Assembly (NCBI GenBank): GCA_910579935.1
Contig: CAJTVQ010000035.1
Span: forward strand, 1 to 44,779
From: an uncultured Lachnospiraceae bacterium
Lineage (GTDB): Bacteria > Bacillota > Clostridia > Lachnospirales > Lachnospiraceae
Reading direction: 5' to 3'
Length of the DNA stretch: 44,779 nt
Positions 8,396 through 15,884 of the stretch are shown piece by piece. Each line of letters begins with the position of its first letter. Within the stretch, counting starts at the first letter, position 1. The notes under the pieces were generated by a model that saw nothing but the letters and a program-made list of their open reading frames with translations, searched no databases and had not been told where the DNA came from. Both the position numbers and the translations under genes were made by a program.

Positions 8396-9232
8396 CTAAT
8401 CCCTCCTCCGCATCTCCTTCCGGTACTTATCCGGCGTGATGCCGAACCGTGCCGCAAAAGCCTTGGTAAAGCTCCTGCCGTCCGGAAACCCGCAGCTTTC
8501 CGCAATCTTATTAATGGACTGCCCCGTATTCAGCAACTCCTTATAAGCATATTCCACCCGCACGTTCAGCACATACGTCTTGTAATTCACGTTTGCGTAT
8601 TTCTTAAAAATCCGTGACAGATACGTAGGGGAAAAACCGAACATGCCTGCCACCGTCTCCAATGTCACATCCTCTTTGTAATGCTCCTGTATATAGGCCG
8701 TTATCTTATACAGCTTCTTCATCTGACGGTTTTTCTTTACCTGTTCCTCGTCCACGTCCTTTTCCCGGTACTTAGTCACAAGGAAATGCAGCAGCTTATA
8801 ATAATCGCTGAGCACTTCCAGCTCATAGCCATACCTTTTCTCTGCATAAGAAGTATACATCTGACGGATCAGCCGTACAAACGCGGCATCCTGCTCTTTA
8901 TATCCCTCCGCCGTATGACGGAACAGCATATACTCTTCCTCCCGGAACCTGTCAAATTCCTCCGGCGGTATCTGTACCACGATCGTGAAATTCTCTTTCG
9001 CCACATCAATGGAATGAACCTCATTGGAATTCACGATGATAAACCGCCCTTTGGACAGACCATAATAGGAAGAGTTAATATAAAAATCAATCTCTCCCTC
9101 AAACACTACAAATATTTCCACCGTGTCATGCCAGTGTTTGGTCACACGGTAATTCCCGTTCATTCCTTCAAACACAAACATTTTAAAAGGCAGGTCATCA
9201 TTCGGAATGACCAGCTCCCGTTTTAAATCCAT
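8396..9232 (-). CDS. AraC family transcriptional regulator
   Basis: The protein has 278 residues. The N-terminal half is a cupin-type sensor domain (KHWHDTVEIFVVFEGEIDFYI, then GRFIIVNSNEVHSI). The C-terminal hundred residues form the double helix-turn-helix of the AraC family (TLETVAGMFGFSPTYLSRIF and INKIAESCGFPDGRSFTKAF, ending FGITPDKYRKEMRRR). The ligand is unknown, but the cupin pocket usually binds a small molecule such as a sugar. The start ATG has GAGGGA close upstream. It lies 20 bases after the IbrB-like gene and its stop codon abuts the serpin start, so it most simply regulates the serpin and its own transcript. Confidence 0.9.
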   Translation of the reverse strand: MDLKRELVIPNDDLPFKMFVFEGMNGNYRVTKHWHDTVEIFVVFEGEIDFYINSSYYGLSKGRFIIVNSNEVHSIDVAKENFTIVVQIPPEEFDRFREEEYMLFRHTAEGYKEQDAAFVRLIRQMYTSYAEKRYGYELEVLSDYYKLLHFLVTKYREKDVDEEQVKKNRQMKKLYKITAYIQEHYKEDVTLETVAGMFGFSPTYLSRIFKKYANVNYKTYVLNVRVEYAYKELLNTGQSINKIAESCGFPDGRSFTKAFAARFGITPDKYRKEMRRRD

Positions 9233-9252
9233 ACGAGTCCCTCATACTGCCG

Positions 9253-9813
9253 TCAGTCCCATGCATCGGCCTGCGGCAACGCTTCCGCTTCCTCATCTTC
9301 CTCCGCCGGCCTCCACGCCTGCCCGAATTTCACATCCTTAAACAGGGCCGCCAGACCGGTAATCTGCTTCAGCCGCAGTATTTCATCCCTATCCATGCCC
9401 AGATGTTTGGCAATCCATGCATCCGAACGCCCGATTTCATGCAATTCCTTTACAATATTGCTCATCAGATCCACATTATGGCTGCCCCGCGCCCGGTTAT
9501 GCCGTATGGTGCTCGCCATCCGCTGGTCGATGGGCTTATCGATAACCGATACCGGCAGCATCCCCTCTTCCCGTTCAAAAATATCCTCATGCTCCAGCAT
9601 GATCCGATACCTGTGAAAACCGTCCACAATGATATATTCGTCCGCCTCTTTTACATAATAGCAGACGATCGGCATCGTATAACCGTCCGCCTTGATACTC
9701 TGATAAAGCAGTTTCATTTCCGGCGGCGCCACCGCATTCGGATTGTAACTATTGGGTTTTATCTTGCCTACTGGTACTGCGATCACATTGTAAACCGGAC
9801 TCTTATGCTTCAT
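9253..9813 (-). CDS. ParB/Sulfiredoxin-fold protein, IbrB-like
   Basis: The product has 186 residues. The first 110 form a ParB N-terminal-like domain: VPVGKIKPNSYNPNAVAPPE, ADGYTMPIVCYYV, the hallmark IIVDGFHRYRIM, and the RHNRARGSHN box that corresponds to the ParB nucleotide-binding GERR-type motif. A helix-turn-helix-like segment follows (RSDAWIAKHLGMDRDEILRL), then an acidic tail. Its start overlaps the end of the IbrA-like gene by 11 bases, a coupling typical of IbrA/IbrB pairs. In E. coli, ibrA and ibrB together activate expression of immunoglobulin-binding Eib surface proteins; the biochemical mechanism is not established. Related ParB-fold plus PAPS-reductase-fold pairs also occur in phages. 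Family call is strong, role here inferred. Confidence 0.82.
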   Translation of the reverse strand: MKHKSPVYNVIAVPVGKIKPNSYNPNAVAPPEMKLLYQSIKADGYTMPIVCYYVKEADEYIIVDGFHRYRIMLEHEDIFEREEGMLPVSVIDKPIDQRMASTIRHNRARGSHNVDLMSNIVKELHEIGRSDAWIAKHLGMDRDEILRLKQITGLAALFKDVKFGQAWRPAEEDEEAEALPQADAWD

Positions 9814-11134
9814 TATCGATTTCCTCCAAGCTTTTGTATTTCTGTTTGATCATATCAATATTCCTCTGCTGCTGCCTGTTCAGCCCGAATCCCATAAAAC
9901 GGCAGATATGGTCATTTTTCAAAATGCAGTAACACATCCGCTTCCAGCTCGGCACATCCTTTGTGGATTTGATATCATCCGTATTATCCGGAATCTTTTC
10001 AATGAAAATAATACGGGACTTTTTATTCAGGGTATAATTGGACACGCCGTTGCGCTTTATACGGTATCCGTGTTCCTCCAGTTCCCGTATGGTTTCCTCC
10101 TCCAGTCCGCCCCCCTTTTCATGCCAGAACTTAATGGATGCATTAAATTTCTTCACGTAATTATTTTTTAACCGGATTGGAAGGGTATCCAGCAGGAAAC
10201 GGGTATAAGATTCCCACGTATGTCCCTCCGGAAGCGAAATATTCCGGTACCCCATCGCCTTCGTCCTTCCATAAATACTGGCAAAATTCGCCCCCTGTAC
10301 CCTTCCCACCAGCCTGGCCCAGATTTCCGGGTCCAGCACACGGTACAGATTCAGACTGTCTTTGGAATAATCGTTAAACGGAGACGCCACCCGCATCTGG
10401 GATACCTTCAGCCCCGCCATATAATACAGATCATACAGCCGGTTATAATCATACCCGAACAGATAATTGGCATGCCAGACATCCTCCTGCCCCCAGTCGT
10501 ACAGCGGAGAAGCGCACCACACATTCTTAAACTGCTTACTGATCCAGCACTCATCCTTATAGCCATACTTCTTATTGACAAACCCGCTGTAACGCTGCAG
10601 GGACTCATCCGCCCGCATCCCCAGCAGGCACACCGTCTTCTTATTGCCATGGGAAATGCGGTACCATCTGCTGAACTGTTTGGCCAAATCCTCCTGATGC
10701 ATCCGGTAACGGTATGTCGTCATCGGATTGTGCTCCAGGTTTATCACATAGTCATGCACGGGCATCTTCCTCACCCACGCTTCTTCTTTCCTGTCATCCC
10801 ACGGATACCAGAACATTTCATAGCTGCTGAGCGCCGTCCGCGTCGCCATGGGCAGGCATACCCAGTACAGTTCCGCTTTCCCTTCCAGCCGTTCAAACGT
10901 CCGCTCAATATATTCCGTTGTCACGGTATACTGCGCTTCAAAATCCTGATGGAATATGCCGATCCGCTTCTGCGGATAATATTTCTGCTGGAAATCCAGT
11001 GTCATATTTAACAGCAATCCACTGTCCTTCCCGCCGGAAAACGATATGTAAATATTGTCAAACTCCTCAAAGATCAGGTGCAGCCGACTCTGGAATGCCT
11101 CATAGACATCCCGTTTCTCATATTCACGCTTCAT
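9803..11134 (-). CDS. DUF3440 phosphoadenosine-phosphosulfate-reductase-fold protein, IbrA-like
   Basis: The protein has 443 residues. An N-terminal PP-loop ATPase of the PAPS reductase type is clear: IYISFSGGKDSGLLLNMTLD near residue 30, then the FHQDFEAQYTVTTEYIERTF strand and helix, and CLLGMRADESLQRYSGF. The rest (SPLYDWGQEDVWHANYLFGY, MRVASPFNDYSKDSLNLYRV, PSWKRMCYCILKNDHICRFM) fits the DUF3440/IbrA type. The PP-loop family activates substrates by adenylation or handles sulfur, and DndC of DNA phosphorothioation has the same fold. Whether this protein modifies DNA or another molecule cannot be told from sequence. A sigma-A-like promoter lies upstream and the start follows GGAGGG. It is the first gene of the run that includes IbrB-like, AraC and serpin genes. 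Confidence 0.85.
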   Translation of the reverse strand: MKREYEKRDVYEAFQSRLHLIFEEFDNIYISFSGGKDSGLLLNMTLDFQQKYYPQKRIGIFHQDFEAQYTVTTEYIERTFERLEGKAELYWVCLPMATRTALSSYEMFWYPWDDRKEEAWVRKMPVHDYVINLEHNPMTTYRYRMHQEDLAKQFSRWYRISHGNKKTVCLLGMRADESLQRYSGFVNKKYGYKDECWISKQFKNVWCASPLYDWGQEDVWHANYLFGYDYNRLYDLYYMAGLKVSQMRVASPFNDYSKDSLNLYRVLDPEIWARLVGRVQGANFASIYGRTKAMGYRNISLPEGHTWESYTRFLLDTLPIRLKNNYVKKFNASIKFWHEKGGGLEEETIRELEEHGYRIKRNGVSNYTLNKKSRIIFIEKIPDNTDDIKSTKDVPSWKRMCYCILKNDHICRFMGFGLNRQQQRNIDMIKQKYKSLEEIDNEA

Positions 11135-11170
11135 AATGCCAGCCCTCCGTGTTGTCGCGATATGAGATAA

Positions 11171-11199
11171 ACATTACCATATTTTACCATTTTTTTCAA
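11171..11199 (-). promoter_or_regulatory. sigma-A-like promoter of the ibrA-like operon
   Basis: Read on the minus strand, TTGAAA (11199-11194) and TAATGT (11176-11171) are spaced by exactly 17 bases and lie about 35 bases before the IbrA-like start. Confidence 0.5.
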
Positions 11200-11229
11200 C
11201 ACACGGGGGTTTTAGGTCAGCCTTACGGA

Positions 11230-11439
11230 GGATTGAACAAAGGACGCACCGCAGATAATAGAGTGGGATGAAAGATTTTAGCTAATGGCAGGGGCCTTTC
11301 ATATATCTAAGATATTAGAAGATGCTTTTAGAACTGATATTGCGCCAATGCACAGCGCAGGACAGGTATGGTACTTTCCCTGCAGGGTTCTCCTGCCGGG
11401 AAAGTACCATACCTGTCCTGCGCGCCCTCTGTTCAATCC
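11230..11439. mobile_element. MITE-like element with terminal inverted repeats and a long internal hairpin
   Basis: The ends GGATTGAACAAAGGACGC (11230-11247) and GCGCCCTCTGTTCAATCC (11422-11439) are inverted repeats matching at 16 of 18 positions. Inside, bases 11355-11380 and 11398-11423 form a perfect 26-bp inverted repeat. Its 17-base loop holds a further GCAGG/CCTGC stem with loop GTTCT. The element is about 210 bp, has no convincing gene, and fills the gap between the IbrA-like operon and the ABC exporter. The hairpin lacks a T-run on either strand, so it is not a standard terminator. No clear target-site duplication is visible. A non-autonomous transposable element or a REP-like structure are the two readings. 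Confidence 0.5.
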
Positions 11440-11447
11440 CCCTCCAC

Positions 11448-13457
11448 TCACGAATCCATCAGCTGAAGCTCATATAGCTTCTTATACAACCCCTCCTGCC
11501 CCAGCAGCTCCTGATGCGTTCCGGTTTCCCGTATCTTCCCTTTATGCATCACCATAATTTTATCCGCATGTTGAATCGTAGACAGACGGTGCGCCACCAT
11601 AATCGTTGTACGGCCTTCCATCAGCCTTTCCAGCGCATGTGTGATCAGGCTCTCCGTCTCCGTATCAATATTGGCCGTTGCCTCGTCCAACACCAAAATG
11701 GCAGGGTCATAAGCCAGTGTCCGCGCAAAGGAAAGGAGCTGACGCTGTCCGGCCGAGAGCGTGCTGCCGCGCTCCGTAACCGGCTCGTCATAGCCGCCCG
11801 GCAGCTTTTGGATAAACGGGTCCGCGTTTACGGTCCGGGCTGCCTGTTTGATTACTTCTAAAGAAATATCTTCGTTGTTAAGGGAAATATTGCCTTTGAT
11901 ATCCCCTGTAAAAATAAAAACATCCTGCTGTACCTGTCCGATAGCGCCCCGCAGGACATCGGTATCAATATCCCTGATATTCACCCCGTCAATCAGAATT
12001 TCTCCCTTCTGAATATCGTAATAACGCCCGATCAGATTCAAAATCGAAGATTTTCCGGCTCCGGTGGCGCCGACGAAAGCCGCCTTCTGTCCAGGTTCAA
12101 TGACAAAACTCACATCCCGCAGGATATAATCCTCTTTTTCATAAGCAAACCATACGTGCTTAAATTCAATCCGTCCTTGTATCCGCACCTTCACGGGCCG
12201 GGAAGGAGACACGATTTCCGGCTTCTCGTCCAAAACAGAAAAAATCTTTTCCGCAGAGGCCAGAGAAGACTGCAGCGTACCGAACTGTTCCGCCAGTTCC
12301 TGAATCGGCTCAAAGAAAGAGCTGATATAACTGACAAAAATAAACAGTGTGCCAAGTGAAAGCGTACCGTTCAGAACGGAAGCGCTGCCGGTTCCCATCA
12401 CAATTATCATGGCAATAATGGAAAGCATGTAAATAAGGGGGCGGAAAACGGCAAATGTCATAACTTCCCTCCAGTTGGCCGCAAACAGTTCGCCGGACTT
12501 TTTTTCAAACTCCTGATATTTTTCCTTCTCCCGGACAAAAATCTGAATCAGCTTCATGCCGGAAATATGCTCGGACAAAAACGTATTCAGTTCCGTTATC
12601 TTCGTACGGGTAATCTGATAGGCCTTTCGCGAAAGCGAACGGAACAGAAACGTCAGGGCCGTAACGACCGGAAGCAGCAGGAAGGAAACCACAGCCATAC
12701 GTACATGAATGGAAAGCATAACGACTGCATAGCCGAGGATTTTTACGATATTTTTAAACAGCTTCACTAAAATCGAAGAAAACAACTCGTTTACCGCCTC
12801 GGTATCATTCGAAACACGGGTCACCAGTTTTCCGACCGGAGTCGTATTGAAAAAACCGAGCGACAGGCTATGGATGTGCGCAAACACCTCTTCCCGCATC
12901 TGATAAATGATCTTCTGTCCCATTTTCTGCAGCATCCATGTATCGGCAGCATTCAGAACAAATCCTGCAAGCATCATCAGAAAATACAGTCCGGCCGCTG
13001 CGAGAATCCCTCCGAAATCGTAACGGCGCAGTTCCTTCAGGTCGTCGCGGGAAAGCAGCGCGGCTCCCCTCTCCACGTATGCGGCCAGCAGCGCATGGTC
13101 CGCATTCCCTAAGCGTTCACATTCCTCCGCCGTCAGCCGCTCCGCCATGTAGTATCGGTCTTCGTACAGCAGAATCTGATAATAGCTGCCGCCCGAAACC
13201 GAACCCGCATCCTTCTGCGGGCCTCCATCCGCACCGTTTCCTTCCCGCGTCAGATAAATTCCCCGGTAAGCCACGGCTGCCGGTCCGTCCGCCGTTGTCT
13301 CAACATACGGCTCATAATAACCGTTGATATGATCGTCAATCGCATCCCCGATAATGATCGGGCGGTAAAGCTCTACCACGATAATCAGCAGAACCAGAAA
13401 AGTAGCGGCAGCCATGACCCACCGATGGGGTTTTAAATACGTAAACAGCCTTTTCAT
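11448..13457 (-). CDS. heterodimeric multidrug ABC exporter subunit with consensus ATPase site (BmrD/YheH-like)
   Basis: The protein has 669 residues and is a fused membrane-ATPase half-transporter. After the first membrane helix (WVMAAATFLVLLIIVVELY) there is an extracytoplasmic insertion of about 100 residues (IDDHINGYYEP to RDDLKELRRYDF), a feature of the BmrD/YheH subunit. The nucleotide domain shows Walker A GATGAGKSS, signature LSAGQ, and Walker B ILVLDEATANID with the catalytic Glu present. Its start overlaps the end of the partner gene by four bases. Together with the partner it should form a drug-exporting heterodimer like B. subtilis BmrCD. The signature has Ala where LSGGQ has Gly. 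Substrate is unknown. Confidence 0.88.
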   Translation of the reverse strand: MKRLFTYLKPHRWVMAAATFLVLLIIVVELYRPIIIGDAIDDHINGYYEPYVETTADGPAAVAYRGIYLTREGNGADGGPQKDAGSVSGGSYYQILLYEDRYYMAERLTAEECERLGNADHALLAAYVERGAALLSRDDLKELRRYDFGGILAAAGLYFLMMLAGFVLNAADTWMLQKMGQKIIYQMREEVFAHIHSLSLGFFNTTPVGKLVTRVSNDTEAVNELFSSILVKLFKNIVKILGYAVVMLSIHVRMAVVSFLLLPVVTALTFLFRSLSRKAYQITRTKITELNTFLSEHISGMKLIQIFVREKEKYQEFEKKSGELFAANWREVMTFAVFRPLIYMLSIIAMIIVMGTGSASVLNGTLSLGTLFIFVSYISSFFEPIQELAEQFGTLQSSLASAEKIFSVLDEKPEIVSPSRPVKVRIQGRIEFKHVWFAYEKEDYILRDVSFVIEPGQKAAFVGATGAGKSSILNLIGRYYDIQKGEILIDGVNIRDIDTDVLRGAIGQVQQDVFIFTGDIKGNISLNNEDISLEVIKQAARTVNADPFIQKLPGGYDEPVTERGSTLSAGQRQLLSFARTLAYDPAILVLDEATANIDTETESLITHALERLMEGRTTIMVAHRLSTIQHADKIMVMHKGKIRETGTHQELLGQEGLYKKLYELQLMDS

Positions 13458-15262
13458 TTCTGCACACCTCCCCGCAATCCTTCTTCCTGTCCATGTTCCG
13501 CGTCCAGCGCTGCCTTCCGTTCCGAAACGGCCGCCTCTAACTGCTGCTGCTCAAACATGCTTCGGTAAATTCCGTTCTTCTGCATCAATTCCTCGTGATT
13601 TCCCGTTTCTTTCGCCTCGCCGTCCTCCAAAACCAGAATTACATCGGCGTTCTGTATCGTGGAAATGCGGTGCGCTATCAGAATCGTAGTCTTTCCGGCG
13701 CGGTTGGCCTTTAAGTTTCGCAGAATATGTTCTTCGGTATCCGTATCCACAGCGGAAAGCGCATCATCCAAAATGAGGATTGGCGCATCTTTCATCAAGG
13801 CCCTGGCTATGGAACTGCGCTGTTTCTGCCCTCCGGAAAGCGTAACGCCCCGCTCTCCCACAATCGTCTCGTAACCGTCCGGAAACGCCGTGATGTTTTC
13901 GTGAATACAGGCTGCTTCGGTCGCACGCACAATGGCGTCCATATCCTGGCTGTCCGCACCGAATGCAATATTGGATTTCAAAGTATCGGAAAACAAAAAA
14001 TTATCCTGCGGCACATAAGCAATATTTTCCCTCAGTGCCTTTAAAGGAATCGTATTGATATCCCTGCCGTCAATGAGAATCATCCCCGGCTTTGTATTGT
14101 AAAGATGCAGAAGCAGATTGACGAGTGTCGATTTCCCGTTTCCGGTACGGCCTATAATGGCAAGGGTCGTTCCGGCAGGAACCGAAAGACTGATATCCTT
14201 TAAAGTGGGCTCGCTGTGTCCTCTGTGAAGGAAAGTCAGGTGGGAAAAAGTGATATCCCCTCTCATCCGCTCCATATCCGCCGTATCCTCTCTATCGAAA
14301 ATCTCCGGCTTTTCATCAAAAATCTCCTGAATACGCCGGACGGAAGCCGCTCCCTGCGAAAACATATTAATTGCATCCCCGCAGGCCAGCATCGGCCAGA
14401 CCAGCATATTGATGTACTGGTTAAACGCCACGAAACGGCCCAGCGTAATATCCCCGACCAATGCCAGATAGCCGCCATAAACAAGGGTAATCAGACTGGA
14501 CAGCCCGATGATCACATCCAACAGCGGCATGACCACGGACTGGAGCCGTACTACATGCAGGTTGCTGTCCATGGTATTCCTGTTTGCTTTGGCAAAAGCC
14601 CTCAGTTCCGCACGCTCGCGGACGAAAGCCTTGATGACCCTCACACCGGAAAAGCTTTCCTGTACGAAATCCGTCAGATCCGAAACGGCCTCCTGGCGCT
14701 TTTGAAACCGCTTATGTATGATTTTTCCGTAATAAATTTCCCCCACGCATATGAAAAACATCGGAATGATCGCCAAAAAGGTAAGCTTTATATCGACATA
14801 GTACATCATCTGGCAGATGACCATAACGGTCATGACGGAAGCGTCGAAAACACAGATGACAGCCGGGCCGATGGCCATGCGCACCGCATTCAGGTCACTG
14901 GTAAAACGCGTCATCAAATCTCCCGTCTTATGCTCATTATAATATTCCACGCTCATTTTTTCGAGATGCCCGAACATATCGTTGCGCAGTTCCCGCTCAA
15001 TCGAGCGGGATGCCCCGAAAAGGAAGTACCGCCACAGGAAACGGCCCACCGCCAGCGTCAGTCCCAACAGGAAAATAGAGATGAGGCAGGAAACCACCCC
15101 ATCCCAGTCAAGCGTATGCGCTGCCAGCCCGTCCGTCACCGTTCCCGTCAACTTCGGAATGAACAGATTGGCAAAATCCACGACAAAAAGCGTGATGATC
15201 CCGGCTGTATATTGAAACCGGTGTTTTTTTATATATTGCAGCATAAACCGGAATGTACCCAT
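13454..15262 (-). CDS. heterodimeric multidrug ABC exporter subunit with degenerate ATPase site (BmrC/YheI-like)
   Basis: The protein has 602 residues, with six predicted membrane helices and a C-terminal ATPase domain: Walker A GRTGNGKST, signature LSGGQKQRSSIARAL, and Walker B ILILDDALSAVD. The residue after the Walker B Asp is Asp instead of the catalytic Glu, exactly the substitution that marks the BmrC-type partner in asymmetric exporters. The start ATG follows GGGAGG at five bases. A well-spaced promoter lies upstream. It is the first gene of a two-gene operon with the BmrD-like gene. Export of hydrophobic drugs or lipids is expected from the family; the actual substrate is not predictable. 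Confidence 0.88.
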   Translation of the reverse strand: MGTFRFMLQYIKKHRFQYTAGIITLFVVDFANLFIPKLTGTVTDGLAAHTLDWDGVVSCLISIFLLGLTLAVGRFLWRYFLFGASRSIERELRNDMFGHLEKMSVEYYNEHKTGDLMTRFTSDLNAVRMAIGPAVICVFDASVMTVMVICQMMYYVDIKLTFLAIIPMFFICVGEIYYGKIIHKRFQKRQEAVSDLTDFVQESFSGVRVIKAFVRERAELRAFAKANRNTMDSNLHVVRLQSVVMPLLDVIIGLSSLITLVYGGYLALVGDITLGRFVAFNQYINMLVWPMLACGDAINMFSQGAASVRRIQEIFDEKPEIFDREDTADMERMRGDITFSHLTFLHRGHSEPTLKDISLSVPAGTTLAIIGRTGNGKSTLVNLLLHLYNTKPGMILIDGRDINTIPLKALRENIAYVPQDNFLFSDTLKSNIAFGADSQDMDAIVRATEAACIHENITAFPDGYETIVGERGVTLSGGQKQRSSIARALMKDAPILILDDALSAVDTDTEEHILRNLKANRAGKTTILIAHRISTIQNADVILVLEDGEAKETGNHEELMQKNGIYRSMFEQQQLEAAVSERKAALDAEHGQEEGLRGGVQK

Positions 15263-15294
15263 GAGAACCTCCCTGAATCGTCAAAGTATGTACT

Positions 15295-15323
15295 ATTGTA
15301 TATTAAAAGAATGGAATTTTCAA
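15295..15323 (-). promoter_or_regulatory. sigma-A-like promoter of the ABC exporter operon
   Basis: On the minus strand TTGAAA (15323-15318) and TACAAT (15300-15295) are separated by 17 bases, about 32 bases before the exporter start. No leader peptide gene like bmrB is evident in the short 5' region. Confidence 0.6.
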
Positions 15324-15405
15324 TAACATGCTTTCGGAAGATACGAAGAAAGAATTGAAAGAGTTCAGTGATCTTTTGAAAAAATGAGGCCATTCGTCCC
15401 CTTTT

Positions 15406-15867
15406 TTATTCCAGATCATATTCATCCGCAAAATCATCCTGCTGCATCATTCTATCAAATATTGCATCTTCAACCACTCCCACACACCCATTCGTGCACT
15501 TTTTAATATCCGTTCCCCAAAACCGGATGACCGTCCACCCCTGAAACAGAAGCTGCTTGTTTACTTCATCGTCCCTTTCCCTGTTCCTCGATATTTTGCT
15601 GATCCAAAAGGCGCTGTTGTTACCTTTTTCCAAACGGGGTTTCAATACCTCCCAGTCTTTGCCATGAAAAAATTCTCCATCACAAAATATTGCAATTTTA
15701 TATTTCGTAATTGCAATATCCGGCTTACCAGGTAATTTTTTATAATTTTTCCGGTACCTTATTCCCTTTTCCCATAAGGCTTTTCTCAAAAGAATTTCTA
15801 TTTTTGTGTCTTTTGACCTGATATTCTGCATATTTTTGTGCCGTTGTTCATGAGTCAGTACATCCAA
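15406..15867 (-). CDS. vsr: very short patch repair endonuclease (Vsr)
   Basis: The product has about 153 residues. It begins LDVLTHEQRHKNMQNIRSKD, the standard Vsr opening, followed by TKIEILLRKALWEKGIRYRK, KLPGKPDIAITKYKIAIFCD (with the catalytic Asp) and GEFFHG. Later come WISKISRNRERDDEVNKQLL and GWTVIRFWGTDI. Vsr nicks next to T of T:G mismatches that arise when 5-methylcytosine deaminates, so its gene usually travels with a C5 methyltransferase. I take the TTG at 15867 as start because AAGG lies eight bases upstream and known Vsr proteins begin there; a GTG at 15876 is in frame. It is the last gene of the five-gene defence operon. Confidence 0.92.
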   Translation of the reverse strand: MDVLTHEQRHKNMQNIRSKDTKIEILLRKALWEKGIRYRKNYKKLPGKPDIAITKYKIAIFCDGEFFHGKDWEVLKPRLEKGNNSAFWISKISRNRERDDEVNKQLLFQGWTVIRFWGTDIKKCTNGCVGVVEDAIFDRMMQQDDFADEYDLE

Positions 15868-15884
15868 TAAAATCACCTTCTCCT

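Noticed and set aside
11285..11557. Plus-strand 90-residue frame beginning MAGAFHISKILEDAF
   Set aside because: It lies in the inverted-repeat element and runs into the antisense of the ABC exporter gene; no ribosome binding site and no known match.
15328..15387. Plus-strand frame MLSEDTKKELKEFSDLLKK in the exporter promoter region, resembling the end of a MarR-type regulator
   Set aside because: Only 19 residues, overlaps the likely exporter promoter, and there is a stop upstream in frame; too short to call a gene fragment.
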